IMG/VR virus record: IMGVR_UViG_3300034198_012209
Location: 1-55,135 of that record
Source: a virus
Reading direction: 5' to 3' (one strand)
Length of the DNA: 55,135 nucleotides
The notes beneath the pieces were generated by a model. That model saw only the letters and a list, made by a program, of their open reading frames with translations, had not been told where the DNA came from and did no database searches. Of this stretch, positions 14,817-22,395 are shown piece by piece; within the stretch, counting starts at the first letter, position 1, and each line of letters opens with the position of its first letter. The position numbers and the translations under genes are program-made.

Positions 14817-15197
14817 TTACTCCTTCCATCCTTGTATGAATTTGTGTCTATGTTCTTTCATGTAGTCTTTAAACCACTGTGGTTGTTCATCGTTATCAAT
14901 GATTGTCTCTGAGGATTTTCCGTATGCTCTTGCAGTGTCATTTAAGAGTAAAGACGGTGAGAGAATACTACCGTCTACGAACTTAATGTGGTAACGCCCA
15001 TCACTGTCTAAGTATAGACATTGCTCAGTAGAGATAGTTGGTTCACCAATGTTAATGATACCTTCAGATACCATTTTAACAACATCCTTTCTTGCATAGT
15101 TTAGGTTTGCGTAATACTTGAAAGCAGACGCCCAAGTATCAAAGTGATTAGTTCCGTGTCTTGTTGTCACGATCTGTAAACTCCACTGAGTATTCAA
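14817..15197 (-). CDS. Unknown 126-aa protein
   Basis: A mixed alpha/beta protein with TRHGTNHFDTWASAFKYYAN near the N-terminus and a Trp/Lys-rich end. Its first 50 nt overlap the small lipoprotein-like gene upstream. No function recognised. Confidence 0.7.
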   Translation of the reverse strand: MNTQWSLQIVTTRHGTNHFDTWASAFKYYANLNYARKDVVKMVSEGIINIGEPTISTEQCLYLDSDGRYHIKFVDGSILSPSLLLNDTARAYGKSSETIIDNDEQPQWFKDYMKEHRHKFIQGWKE

Positions 15198-15300
15198 AAC
15201 GGGATGGGTCTAACTTGTTTGGTGTTGCTTTGAATGTTATTCCAATTGATTGACAACCTATTGAAGTTGTCAGTATGAGTAGTAGTAGCATCCTTGCCAT
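15148..15300 (-). CDS. 50-aa lipoprotein-like peptide
   Basis: The frame starts MARMLLLLILTTSIGCQSIG, a short signal sequence ending in a Cys that could be lipidated; the box (SIGC) is weaker than LAGC. An AGGA precedes the ATG. It overlaps the next gene by 50 nt in another frame, an arrangement like spanin lipoproteins, although a partner spanin is not evident. If real it would be exported to the envelope. Confidence 0.6.
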   Translation of the reverse strand: MARMLLLLILTTSIGCQSIGITFKATPNKLDPSRFEYSVEFTDRDNKTRN

Positions 15301-15311
15301 GATTGGTTATC

Positions 15312-15710
15312 CTATAAGTGTTTGAGACATGCTAGAGCTATGATCTTGGCTTGATTCCAAGTTGTTTTGTTTGCTTTCTTATCCAGTATCACTTTGATTC
15401 GATCTTGGATTTCATGCGGTGTGTATACATTATTTTCCAATAGAACTTTAAGTGGTGCTGGGTAGTTTTCAAAGAGTAATACTGCTGCTTCAATTGCAGA
15501 CTTACGTGTTACTCTGCCACACTTTAGGATGCCCCATCCAGTGTGTTTGTGTGTGATTGTATACTCAGGATTATCATCACTTTCGTATCCTGGAGTGATG
15601 TTTACGATGAACGGTGTTTTTGGTACTGACCAAGTTGTTGCTTGGTATTTGTCTATCTTACCAGTTCTAGTATTTACTGTTGGAATTGTTAGGTTTTTGC
15701 TACTTGGCAT
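15312..15710 (-). CDS. Unknown 132-aa basic protein
   Basis: The N-terminal half is polar and Thr-rich, then a GWGILKCGRVTRKSAIEAA segment and a helical, basic end. It overlaps the upstream gene by 11 nt. No motif recognised. Confidence 0.7.
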   Translation of the reverse strand: MPSSKNLTIPTVNTRTGKIDKYQATTWSVPKTPFIVNITPGYESDDNPEYTITHKHTGWGILKCGRVTRKSAIEAAVLLFENYPAPLKVLLENNVYTPHEIQDRIKVILDKKANKTTWNQAKIIALACLKHL

Positions 15711-16080
15711 GTTTGATACTCTTTAGACTAGAGAATGGAACTTTGGTTACTGTGAGTTTAACTGGGTGTGTTTTTGCGTACTTCATATGGCGTTCTAGGT
15801 TACGATTGCATTGAGCATTGTAGCTAGCTCTAGCTTTGGCGTATCCTGGAGTCTTTACTTGGTCTTGGCAGCTTCTATGAGCAAAGTCACCAGATAGAAG
15901 TAGTTGTATTGAAGAAGGATTTGCAAAGCGTATACCGTCTTTAATAAGTACTACATCGCAGTACCAGCACTTGCATTCTCCGACATGATTTCCCAACTTA
16001 GGTAGATGGTCTTCTAAGTAAAAAGGTTGTAGGACTTTGAATGGTGCTGGTACTTCAATTTTGGGATTGCGTTTAGGCAT
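15700..16080 (-). CDS. 126-aa protein with a possible zinc site
   Basis: CKCWYC near residue 37 and HRSC near residue 68 could form a zinc site like that of HNH-type or treble-clef proteins, but no HNH catalytic pattern follows. The tail is Lys/Arg-rich, suggesting nucleic-acid contact. It overlaps both neighbours by a few bases. Confidence 0.7.
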   Translation of the reverse strand: MPKRNPKIEVPAPFKVLQPFYLEDHLPKLGNHVGECKCWYCDVVLIKDGIRFANPSSIQLLLSGDFAHRSCQDQVKTPGYAKARASYNAQCNRNLERHMKYAKTHPVKLTVTKVPFSSLKSIKHAK

Positions 16081-16567
16081 TGTTAGTTTCTTTCTTTAAC
16101 CAGTGAGCAGGCATAGTGATTTGCATGTTAGGACGATCTACACTTGTGTAGATTCGTACTTTACGTTCTAGGTCTACTTTGTACTCGTATCTAGACTGTA
16201 GAGCGTAGTTGAAAGTATCGTACAAGTAGTCATGGAAGTACGTTGTTTGGTGACGTTCTTTGGACGGGTGTTGTCCGATAATCTTCATAGTGAAGTCTTC
16301 AAAAGCAGGTGTAACTATTAGCTTGTGATTGGACCAACCACAGTAATATCCATGCTGGTCCATATGATGGTAGTCGAATGTAAACACTAGCTTAGTGCCA
16401 GTAGACTTAACAATGTCAAGTTGAGTACCACAATCGATACCGCTACCACGAGGCATCCATTGTTTAACTAGAGCATCTAAGTCGCATTCGTACTCGTACT
16501 CTGATCTGAACTTAATTTGGATCATTGAAGCTGCAATGAATTGAACAACAGATTTGACGTATGACAT
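16073..16567 (-). CDS. Unknown 164-aa protein
   Basis: An alpha/beta protein with YEYECDLDALVKQW and, later, SRYEYKVDLERKV, two similar segments that may indicate an internal repeat. No motif known. It belongs to the chain of small leftward genes. Confidence 0.7.
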   Translation of the reverse strand: MSYVKSVVQFIAASMIQIKFRSEYEYECDLDALVKQWMPRGSGIDCGTQLDIVKSTGTKLVFTFDYHHMDQHGYYCGWSNHKLIVTPAFEDFTMKIIGQHPSKERHQTTYFHDYLYDTFNYALQSRYEYKVDLERKVRIYTSVDRPNMQITMPAHWLKKETNNA

Positions 16568-16601
16568 AGTGAACTCCTAGTCTTGAGTGGAATCAGAATG
16601 A

Positions 16602-17075
16602 TTAAGCAAACACTAACATGATTGGTTGTAACCTATAGTACTGAAGAGACTGGGTATCCATTGGACGACCATTATCGTCATAGGTAATAGTCTCTTCGTC
16701 ATAGTCTTTCAAATCTGGTTCTTCAATAAGGCAAGAATCGGTATTTGATAAGAACCCCGCATAAGCATCTTCTGAATTATCAGCAAAGACTATGTAGTGT
16801 GGTGGGAATGCACAATCACAGTTGACAAACAAGTAAGCGTACTCCTCCATATCCCCACAGTCATTAACTACGAATGACATTGGAATATGTACGTATTGTT
16901 TGTCTTTGATGTAATCTTTGATAGTTGGTTCATCTTCCATATCACGTGTTGTCTTGTGATCTGATACAATGTAGTAAGTATCATATTCTTTTCTTTTGAA
17001 GATAACGATACGTACTCGTTCTTTGAACCAATTTGGTACGGATAAGTCTTTGCGGTCTTTACGATCTGATGTCAT
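16602..17075 (-). CDS. Unknown 157-aa acidic protein
   Basis: The start at 17075 (MTSDRKDRKD) has AGGA upstream inside a pyrimidine-CCAG repeat copy; an earlier in-frame ATG at 17123 would add 16 residues encoded mainly by that repeat. The chain is acidic in the middle (FADNSEDAYAGF) with no motif recognised. Confidence 0.7.
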   Translation of the reverse strand: MTSDRKDRKDLSVPNWFKERVRIVIFKRKEYDTYYIVSDHKTTRDMEDEPTIKDYIKDKQYVHIPMSFVVNDCGDMEEYAYLFVNCDCAFPPHYIVFADNSEDAYAGFLSNTDSCLIEEPDLKDYDEETITYDDNGRPMDTQSLQYYRLQPIMLVFA

Positions 17076-17082
17076 GGTAATT

Positions 17083-17105
17083 ATTCCTGGAAGGAGGGAG
17101 AAAAA
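17083..17105 (-). repeat. Pyrimidine-CCAGRAA motif before the 157-aa gene
   Basis: Sense strand TTTTTCTCCCTCCTTCCAGG followed by AAT; supplies AGGA as ribosome site. Confidence 0.55.
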
Positions 17106-17109
17106 TAGA

Positions 17110-17232
17110 TTACTCGTCTTCATTGTCAGAAGACAATAGTGGAAATATGTAAGTGTGGACTCCGATTACTGACCAGTAAAGTACTACGAGTCCTAGGATA
17201 CATAGTACTGTATTGTCTATCAATTCTAGCAT
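17110..17232 (-). CDS. 40-aa membrane peptide
   Basis: MLELIDNTVLCILGLVVLYW leads a single hydrophobic span, followed by a short acidic tail. The ATG is 2 nt after the stop of the previous gene and the end overlaps the alternative start at 17123. Supported by context and hydrophobicity only. Confidence 0.55.
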   Translation of the reverse strand: MLELIDNTVLCILGLVVLYWSVIGVHTYIFPLLSSDNEDE

Positions 17233-17234
17233 GA

Positions 17235-17570
17235 TTAGTTGCTTTCTTTTTGCTTGTCTAGAATGCCTTGAAGAACACTTTCAATAGCTAGTGCGATTAT
17301 ATGCGTGGTTATTTTTTCTTCTATCATGAGATAAAGGTTTATCTCTGGTACATTAGACAACTTTAGCTTTTCTGGTACGAATAAATCTCCGATACGCACC
17401 ATGCTTTTCATAAGTGATGTTTGCAGTCCTTGAATCACTGCTAAAGTCATGTATGGGCATTTAGCATTTTCTTTGAGAGCATCTATTAAACGTTGCATTT
17501 CTACATTACAGGTTTCTGAAGCTTTTTTAGCTGCTAGTTCTAGCATTGGATTTTGTTTATTGAAGTCCAT
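17235..17570 (-). CDS. Unknown 111-aa helical protein
   Basis: The start at 17570 (MDFNKQNPM) directly follows the stop codon of the upstream gene; a longer frame to 17645 would overlap that gene. It is helical, with no motif recognised. Confidence 0.7.
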   Translation of the reverse strand: MDFNKQNPMLELAAKKASETCNVEMQRLIDALKENAKCPYMTLAVIQGLQTSLMKSMVRIGDLFVPEKLKLSNVPEINLYLMIEEKITTHIIALAIESVLQGILDKQKESN

Positions 17571-17572
17571 TA

Positions 17573-17845
17573 TCAAGTCTTTCTTGGAGTAGGATTGGTT
17601 TTGTAATTCCAGTTTGAAGCGTCTACTACTTGAACGTAGTTCCATTGCTTTTCTACAGCATAGCCAAGTAGTCCTAGTTCATATTCTAACATTTTAAAAT
17701 TGTGTACGTCTTGGTACGATTCGTAAAGTCTTGGAATAACTTCATCGAATGTACACTCAAGGATTACTTCGAAGTTTTCGTAGATTCCAGATGCACCTAG
17801 TCTTCTACCTTTAAAAGTGCATTTGAACGTTTTAACTTCTAGCAT
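17573..17845 (-). CDS. Unknown 90-aa protein
   Basis: A small alpha/beta protein (LEVKTFKCTFKGRRLG near the start) located 2 nt after the helicase gene. No motif recognised. Confidence 0.7.
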   Translation of the reverse strand: MLEVKTFKCTFKGRRLGASGIYENFEVILECTFDEVIPRLYESYQDVHNFKMLEYELGLLGYAVEKQWNYVQVVDASNWNYKTNPTPRKT

Positions 17846-17847
17846 TA

Positions 17848-19338
17848 TTAGTAGTACTCTGCGATAAGAGTTAGGGATTGCTTGCCACGTGTCAAGCCTA
17901 CGTATTCGAGATTAGATTCTTGTTGCTTTTCCCAGTCCATTGTAGCCATTGGGTGAGGTAGCATTGAAGTACCGTACAGTACAGCGTGATTGTGTTCGAG
18001 TCCTTTGGATGAATGGATTGAAGATAACTTGATTGCGTTTGGTTCAATGTCTTTAAAGTCTGGTCGTTTGAATTCTTCAACTGTGAATTTGTGAAGTTCT
18101 TCAACATTTGAGAATTCACCTGAGTTCACGAGTTCATCGATAATCTCTCTGTAATCAGCGTACACTGATCGCATGATTGGAGATTTTGTATTCTGTACCT
18201 TGGCGTCCATCTTGGTATTGAATGTAGTTTGCCACTTTGAATCAAAAGTGTTGGACTTGTCGTATCCAACTAGGTTGTTGATAGTTAATGCGATGCCATC
18301 ACTTGCAAAGAATACAGTTTGTTGTTCTTTGTTTTTACGAAGTGTTAGGTAGTGACGAATCAATGGAGCATTGGTACGAGACATAACAAGTACTCCTTCA
18401 TCTTTGTACTGATCGTACTCAATACAGTCTGTCTCAATCAGTTCACCAACTGGACAGTTTGGACGATCTTGGATATCAGGTACGATACGTCTTGCCATAT
18501 CCAAGTGACTAGAAGGACATCTCCAACATACAGTTAATGGTAAGGCTACTGCATCCGTCTTTTTCTGGAAGAGGGAAAGAGAATCAGACATTGAACCGTT
18601 GAAAGCATAGATAGCTTGCCTATCATCGCCAACAGCAATGGTACGTTGTCCCCATTGTAGGGATAGGGCCATACGAATAGGATTCAAGTCTTGTGCTTCG
18701 TCAATGAATAGTGTTTCTACACTGTCTTTGCCGAGTCCGAGTACGTAAGGTAGCCATTGCATATCATCGAAGTTGTAGGCGTATCCAGAGTTACCGAATT
18801 TGCCTTTTACTTTTTGAGCACAACGTTGAAAGACTTCTAGTGCTGGTTCTACAGTTTCGTCAACACTTGTGTTGAACTCTAACCTGTCATCAGTGAGAAC
18901 CTTCTTGGCAGACTCAAGATCAATGTTTGGTAGGCAAGCCTGAGTCTTGAGCCATGATACCGCATTCTCAACGTCTTGAAGTTTAGACCAGTCTTCCTTA
19001 CCGCTTGCACTACGACCACCAAACAAAATTGTCTTCGCATGTTCTTTCAGGTTGTAGCTAGTCTTGTCTAGCCATGAACCTTTGGGAAGCATAGTCATTC
19101 CGTATTTGTGGAATGTAGAAGCTGTACGACCAGAGCCAAGACGTTCAGCCATTTCATCAGCGGGTCCCTTGTTAAAGCATAGGACTACAGAGCCTCTTGG
19201 TGCAATTGATTCAATAGTGCTGGACTTGCCAGTACCAGCACGTGCAACAACGATCATGTTCGACTTTGTATTCTTGAGTGTATCTTTAATATCGGATTGT
19301 TCTGGAGTTAGCTTGAGTTTTTTCGTTTTGGTTGACAT
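17848..19338 (-). CDS. UvrD/Rep-type superfamily 1A DNA helicase
   Basis: The start at 19338 (MSTKTKKLKL) has AAGGA upstream. In order: Q-motif TPEQ (11-14), Walker A ARAGTGKSS (33-41), motif Ia VLCFNKGPADEM, Walker B FIDEAQDL, motif III VGDDRQAIYAFNG, motif IV PLTVCWRCP, then SSIHSSKGLEHN and VGLTRGKQSL (motifs V and VI). At about 496 aa it is a compact SF1A helicase, shorter than host UvrD and like phage Dda-type or UvrD-like enzymes. It unwinds DNA 3'-5' in family members and likely serves replication or recombination. Confidence 0.93.
   Translation of the reverse strand: MSTKTKKLKLTPEQSDIKDTLKNTKSNMIVVARAGTGKSSTIESIAPRGSVVLCFNKGPADEMAERLGSGRTASTFHKYGMTMLPKGSWLDKTSYNLKEHAKTILFGGRSASGKEDWSKLQDVENAVSWLKTQACLPNIDLESAKKVLTDDRLEFNTSVDETVEPALEVFQRCAQKVKGKFGNSGYAYNFDDMQWLPYVLGLGKDSVETLFIDEAQDLNPIRMALSLQWGQRTIAVGDDRQAIYAFNGSMSDSLSLFQKKTDAVALPLTVCWRCPSSHLDMARRIVPDIQDRPNCPVGELIETDCIEYDQYKDEGVLVMSRTNAPLIRHYLTLRKNKEQQTVFFASDGIALTINNLVGYDKSNTFDSKWQTTFNTKMDAKVQNTKSPIMRSVYADYREIIDELVNSGEFSNVEELHKFTVEEFKRPDFKDIEPNAIKLSSIHSSKGLEHNHAVLYGTSMLPHPMATMDWEKQQESNLEYVGLTRGKQSLTLIAEYY
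18562..18581 (-). repeat. Pyrimidine-CCAGRAA motif in the helicase gene
   Basis: Sense strand CTCTTTCCCTCTTCCAGAAA; read as LSLFQK next to the motif III region. Confidence 0.55.
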
Positions 19339-19408
19339 GTTTTGAAGTCCTTTGAGGAAGATATGAAATTGTGTAACTTTGAAAAGAGAATTGTTAGCTA
19401 GGAAACTG

Positions 19409-19744
19409 TTAGTCACCTAATTCAATTGAATGCATTTTGAAAGTGAAGACGTACTGACATGAATCAAGACGAGTCATAATGAAGTCGGATGGTTTCCACT
19501 GTAGTCCTAGTTCTCTGTTTATGTATTCGATGAACTGTTCGAATTTGTAAAGCATTGTTTTTTCGTCTCTCAATAGAGACGTAATGTATTTGGTTCTTTT
19601 GAATGGTATTGTAAAGTCTTCTGGAGCATCTTCATGGTATGAGAATTCTTTGCGGCGTTCTTTTTTACAGTTGTCAACTAAAGAGAACTGAATACGTGAT
19701 CCTTTGGTATTAGTTGGTCCTAGGAACGTGGTTGTGATGTACAT
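19409..19744 (-). CDS. Unknown 111-aa protein
   Basis: A mixed protein with a Lys/Arg/Glu-rich segment (NCKKERRKEFSYHED) and a helical middle. Its stop overlaps the extended frame upstream of the helicase. No motif recognised. Confidence 0.7.
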   Translation of the reverse strand: MYITTTFLGPTNTKGSRIQFSLVDNCKKERRKEFSYHEDAPEDFTIPFKRTKYITSLLRDEKTMLYKFEQFIEYINRELGLQWKPSDFIMTRLDSCQYVFTFKMHSIELGD

Positions 19745-19758
19745 TGTAAAGCCTTTGA

Positions 19759-20121
19759 CTAAGCGTATTGAAGTGAAGGTGGATTGTAAAAAGGTACTTT
19801 TTGATTTACTTGACCTGGTTCGACAAGTGGATACTGTTCTAAGAATTGCATGATTGCACGCTTAGAAGCTACTTTGGTATAGCCATAAGCAACTATGTAG
19901 TTGCTGTTAGGTTCTTTTGGATTGAAGTAGCAACGTACTAGTACACCGTTTACAGATGTTTCTGATGGCGCATCCCGATTCCATTCTGAGTAGTGAAGTC
20001 TAACTACTAGAGTTGTTTTAGTAGTGTTTTGAACCAAACATTTGTGTTGGTCAATTCGTTTTACAGGGTTGTGCTGTCCTTCAATCCTGCAAGCATAAAA
20101 AGCTGGCATCATTACCGCCAT
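19759..20121 (-). CDS. Unknown 120-aa protein with structured leader
   Basis: A beta-rich protein with VNGVLVRCYFNPKEPNS and a helix KRAIMQFLEQY. It is the first gene of the leftward unit 13272-20121: a sigma70-like promoter lies at 20264-20292 and a pseudoknot-like leader at 20150-20201, 30 nt before its ATG. AAGGAAAG forms the ribosome site. Function unknown, but the leader makes it interesting. Confidence 0.75.
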   Translation of the reverse strand: MAVMMPAFYACRIEGQHNPVKRIDQHKCLVQNTTKTTLVVRLHYSEWNRDAPSETSVNGVLVRCYFNPKEPNSNYIVAYGYTKVASKRAIMQFLEQYPLVEPGQVNQKVPFYNPPSLQYA

Positions 20122-20149
20122 GATTTACGATTTCTTTCCTTGTCTTATT

Positions 20150-20201
20150 CGTTTCAATTTTAAAATCGATGCAAGCTTGAAACGATTAAACTTGCATCGA
20201 T
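20150..20201 (-). promoter_or_regulatory. Pseudoknot-like leader RNA
   Basis: Two inverted repeats interlock: CGTTTCAA (20150-20157) with TTGAAACG (20177-20184), and ATCGATGCAAG (20165-20175) with CTTGCATCGAT (20191-20201). Both stems are perfect. Spacers of 7, 1 and 6 nt would allow an H-type pseudoknot or two exclusive hairpins. Two further hairpins (20204-20218 and GTCTCAATTTGAGAC at 20230-20244) precede it in the transcript. Confidence 0.6.
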
Positions 20202-20263
20202 GTCCATTTGTAAAATGGAAATCGGCGTTGTCTCAATTTGAGACGTTTTCCGCCCGTCAATCA

Positions 20264-20292
20264 AGTATACCATCGTTCGTCCAGCTATGCAA
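20264..20292 (-). promoter_or_regulatory. Candidate sigma70-like promoter for 13272-20121
   Basis: On the minus strand TTGCAT (20292-20287) and TATACT (20269-20264) are 17 bp apart. The same two boxes occur in the rightward promoter before csrA. Transcription would enter the structured leader before the 120-aa gene. Confidence 0.55.
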
Positions 20293-20476
20293 TATATGTC
20301 CAATTATTTTGGAGTTTTTTTTCGGACGATTCTAGCAAGATAGGAACCGTGAGCGAGTGAGCGTGTATACGTACGTGTACGCGAGAAGGGTAGTTACTAC
20401 TAATGACGTTGGCAATTACGCATTATGTAAGTACAGGTACGCTTGAGCGTTCAAGCGTTAGAAGCATATACATCTA

Positions 20477-20495
20477 TGCAATGTAGAATTTATTA
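20477..20495 (-). promoter_or_regulatory. 19-bp dispersed element in the 20122-20833 intergenic region
   Basis: The minus strand reads TAATAAATTCTACATTGCA. No gene starts right after it; it points toward the 120-aa gene about 350 nt away. Inverted repeats ACGCTTGA/TCAAGCGT (20439-20458) and TTAGCTTGA/TCAAGCTAA (20493-20525) flank it. Confidence 0.6.
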
Positions 20496-20546
20496 GCTTG
20501 ATATTCGCTTGAGCAGTCAAGCTAACTATGTGTACATAAAGAATAA

Positions 20547-20634
20547 CCCTTGCAGTACTAACTCGCATCATTTACACACTTTAGTTGGTTTAGTGTAAGT
20601 ATAAATGAATTGAACGAAGTTACTACTACAAGGG
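20547..20634 (-). ncRNA. Candidate structured RNA, long imperfect hairpin
   Basis: CCCTTG (20547-20552) pairs with CAAGGG (20629-20634), then AGTA with TACT and TAACT with AGTTA, each step separated by a single 1x1 mismatch, giving 15 pairs. A second stem CATTTA/TAAATG plus ACAC/GTGT closes the apical part. It lies next to two tRNA-like elements. Strand is chosen from neighbours; the fold is nearly symmetric. Confidence 0.45.
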
Positions 20635-20651
20635 CTATACTCGTATTTAAA

Positions 20652-20741
20652 AGGACCGGGCAGGATTTGCACCTGCTTGGCCGCATATCACGCTCGGCCC
20701 GAAATAGATACTCGTCGCGGTTCTCGCCGCGATGCCGATCC
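20652..20741 (-). tRNA. tRNA-like element, 90 nt, anticodon unresolved
   Basis: The acceptor GGATCGG pairs with CCGGTCC (one G-T), and a T-arm GCAGG-TGCAAAT-CCTGC sits just before it. A GGCCG/CGGCC hairpin could be a long variable arm and TCGCGG/CCGCGA a D-side arm. I cannot place a canonical anticodon loop with T at position 33; TCT is the nearest reading. It is a divergent type II tRNA or a tRNA mimic. No CCA is encoded. Confidence 0.5.
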
Positions 20742-20743
20742 AA

Positions 20744-20803
20744 AGAGTAGTGTGGGATTCGAACCCACCATGAATTAAATCACTGGCCTATCGTCGCTAC
20801 TCT
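20744..20803 (-). tRNA. Short tRNA-like element, 60 nt, D-arm apparently missing
   Basis: AGAGTAG pairs with CTACTCT over 7 bp and a canonical T-arm GTGGG-TTCGAAT-CCCAC is present. Between them only about 29 nt remain, enough for one arm (CC-a-GTG...ATGG with a TTTAAT loop), so a normal D-arm cannot form. It lies 2 nt from the other tRNA-like element. It is a degenerate tRNA, a D-arm-less tRNA or a mimic. The hairpin ACAACTA-aag-TAGTTGT (20804-20820) separates it from the secreted-protein gene. Confidence 0.4.
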
Positions 20804-20833
20804 ACAACTAAAGTAGTTGTCACTTAGTAAGGA

Positions 20834-21262
20834 TTAGTCGCACAAGATTGTAGCGAACCATCCGTAAGTACGTAGTCTATGGTTGTAGCCATACTGTACT
20901 GATTGTTCTAGTCTAGGTCGATTTGAGTAACAGCACCTATTCAACGCATCTTCTGGAGAGTAGGTAGAGAAACCTACACCTTCGTACCGAGCACCACCTA
21001 AAGTACCTCCTACGTGTCGCATAGTACCTTGAGCTACTTGAGTAGCTGTCTTTACCGATGCAACTGAAGCTTGAACTACAGTACTTCGAACTGGTTGAAC
21101 AGATTGAAAGAATTCAACAACTTGTACAGTTGGTTGAACTACAATTTCGGATACTACAGTTCGAACTGGAGTTCGATTGCATGTACCGGTTTTACAATCT
21201 TGTCCGTAACTGATAAGACTTGTGATGACGAGTAGAATTGTAGCTAGTAGTCGATTCTTCAT
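20834..21262 (-). CDS. Small secreted protein of planctomycete type
   Basis: A signal peptide (MKNRLLATILLVITSLISYG, cleavage about residue 20) is followed by a Val/Thr/Gln-rich linker and a C-terminal domain: HVGGTLGGARYEGVGFS, then ALNRCCY and GWFATI. I know this pattern (GGxRYEGVGFS, NRCCYW, RGWYACV) from small exported proteins of planctomycetes; I cannot confirm by search. Function unknown; in a phage it may be a host-derived surface protein. Residues YSPEDA are encoded by a pyrimidine-CCAG copy. Confidence 0.85.
   Translation of the reverse strand: MKNRLLATILLVITSLISYGQDCKTGTCNRTPVRTVVSEIVVQPTVQVVEFFQSVQPVRSTVVQASVASVKTATQVAQGTMRHVGGTLGGARYEGVGFSTYSPEDALNRCCYSNRPRLEQSVQYGYNHRLRTYGWFATILCD
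20951..20972 (-). repeat. Pyrimidine-CCAGRAA motif in the secreted-protein gene
   Basis: Sense strand TTTCTCTACCTACTCTCCAG then AA; read as YSPED. Confidence 0.5.
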
Positions 21263-21283
21263 TACGAGTTTCCTTACTGGAAG

Positions 21284-21300
21284 TTTTCTGGAGTAAAAAA
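21284..21300 (-). repeat. Pyrimidine-CCAGRAA motif before the secreted-protein gene
   Basis: Sense strand TTTTTTACTCCAGAAAA, intergenic, 22 nt before the ATG; a second CCAG follows. Confidence 0.5.
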
Positions 21301-21606
21301 TTATGCTTGTTTGGGTACAAACTTGTCGTAGAGTTTTGATGCTTGGCTAAGGATCAAAGACTCAAGCAATGGATCGAGAATCGAATCGGGTCCTGGTAAG
21401 TCTAGAGGAAGTATGTATTTGTCGTATGCATCTCCTACTAGCTTTAGGAATTCTGTCTTACTGACTTTGGACAAGTCAGAATTCTTCATAGCTTCTTGTA
21501 CTTGTTGCATGAACAGTTCAGCAAGTTTCCAAATACTAGTAAATACAGTTGAATTAGCTTTTACTATCTCAAACTGTTTGTTCAATTCAGCTTCGAAATC
21601 AGACAT
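21301..21606 (-). CDS. Unknown 101-aa helical protein
   Basis: A helical protein (MSDFEAELNKQFEIVKAN at the start) with no motif. It is followed on its upstream side by a strong terminator, so it may have its own promoter. Function unknown. Confidence 0.75.
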   Translation of the reverse strand: MSDFEAELNKQFEIVKANSTVFTSIWKLAELFMQQVQEAMKNSDLSKVSKTEFLKLVGDAYDKYILPLDLPGPDSILDPLLESLILSQASKLYDKFVPKQA

Positions 21607-21656
21607 TGTTATAACCTTTCTTGGTAATAACTAGAATAGGGGTATTACTTGGTAAG

Positions 21657-21690
21657 AAAAAACCCACTACAGATGTTACTCTGTAGTGGG
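21657..21690 (-). terminator. Intrinsic terminator downstream of 21776-22153
   Basis: On the minus strand CCCACTACAG and CTGTAGTGGG form a perfect 10-bp stem with an 8-nt loop, followed directly by TTTTTT. This is a textbook rho-independent terminator. Confidence 0.9.
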
Positions 21691-21775
21691 CCTCTCCCTC
21701 TTCTCAGTACGATGTATCCGTTCCATCGTACTGACCTCGTTAAAGTAGCATAATTCGGATTAGTATGCTACTAGA

Positions 21776-22153
21776 TTAACTTGCAACTGCTTCAGTTTCA
21801 ACAGTCTTAATCTTAGGCTTACTAGGTTTCTTAGTAGCCTTAACAGTCTTAACAGTCTTGGCAGGTTTCGTAGCTTCTTCTACTTGCTTCGATTCCTTGT
21901 TCCTGTTTCGCTTAAATGCTGAAAACTTGAATTCTGGATTAGCTTTTTCAAACTTGGCTACCAAGTCTTTAGCTTCAGTCTTCAAAGTCTTGGACAAAGG
22001 ACCACGACCTTCAAGAGCTTCAGCTACTAGGGATAGCTCTGCTGACTCTTGAAGAGTATCACCTTTGACTACTAGGGACTGGAACTTGATTGTTGTTCCT
22101 TTGAGGAACTTACGTGCTTTAGGGTGTCCGAATGGACGAGTTAAAATCGACAT
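21776..22153 (-). CDS. 125-aa protein with Lys-rich tail
   Basis: The first 80 residues are mixed helical; the end is Lys/Thr/Val-rich (VKTVKATKKPSKPKIKTV). Such histone-H1-like tails bind DNA. It is the last gene before the terminator, following two other very basic proteins. Possibly DNA-binding or compacting; inferred from composition only. Confidence 0.75.
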   Translation of the reverse strand: MSILTRPFGHPKARKFLKGTTIKFQSLVVKGDTLQESAELSLVAEALEGRGPLSKTLKTEAKDLVAKFEKANPEFKFSAFKRNRNKESKQVEEATKPAKTVKTVKATKKPSKPKIKTVETEAVAS

Positions 22154-22155
22154 AG

Positions 22156-22395
22156 CTAGGGGGTTCTCCGTTTAGCTTGGTACATGGTGTTGGACTTGCC
22201 TCGTCCAGTGTTTACAGCAATATCTTTTTTAGCGTATTTGGTATTTCTAGCTACAGCACCTTTGCTTGCAATCTCTGAACGTCTTTGTGCTGAGAGTACT
22301 TTAGCACGTGCTGGACCACCTTTCTTACCACCTGAACTACCTAGGATAGCTGCTGCTTTGTTAAGAGGCTTTGACTGTAACGGTTTTTTGGCCAT
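22156..22395 (-). CDS. 79-aa very basic protein
   Basis: Rich in Lys, Arg, Ala and Gly (GGKKGGPARAKVLSAQRRSE) with no acidic patches. The KGGxARAxxLSxxRRSEIASKGAxARN pattern resembles small basic proteins widely found in phages and bacteria (often a predicted nucleic-acid-binding repeat). Located 2 nt upstream of the previous gene, in the same operon. Confidence 0.75.
   Translation of the reverse strand: MAKKPLQSKPLNKAAAILGSSGGKKGGPARAKVLSAQRRSEIASKGAVARNTKYAKKDIAVNTGRGKSNTMYQAKRRTP

Noticed and set aside
20744-20803. Ochre-suppressor tRNA (anticodon UUA)
   Set aside because: The loop can be read this way, but the stem does not pair as a standard anticodon arm and many genes here end in TAA.
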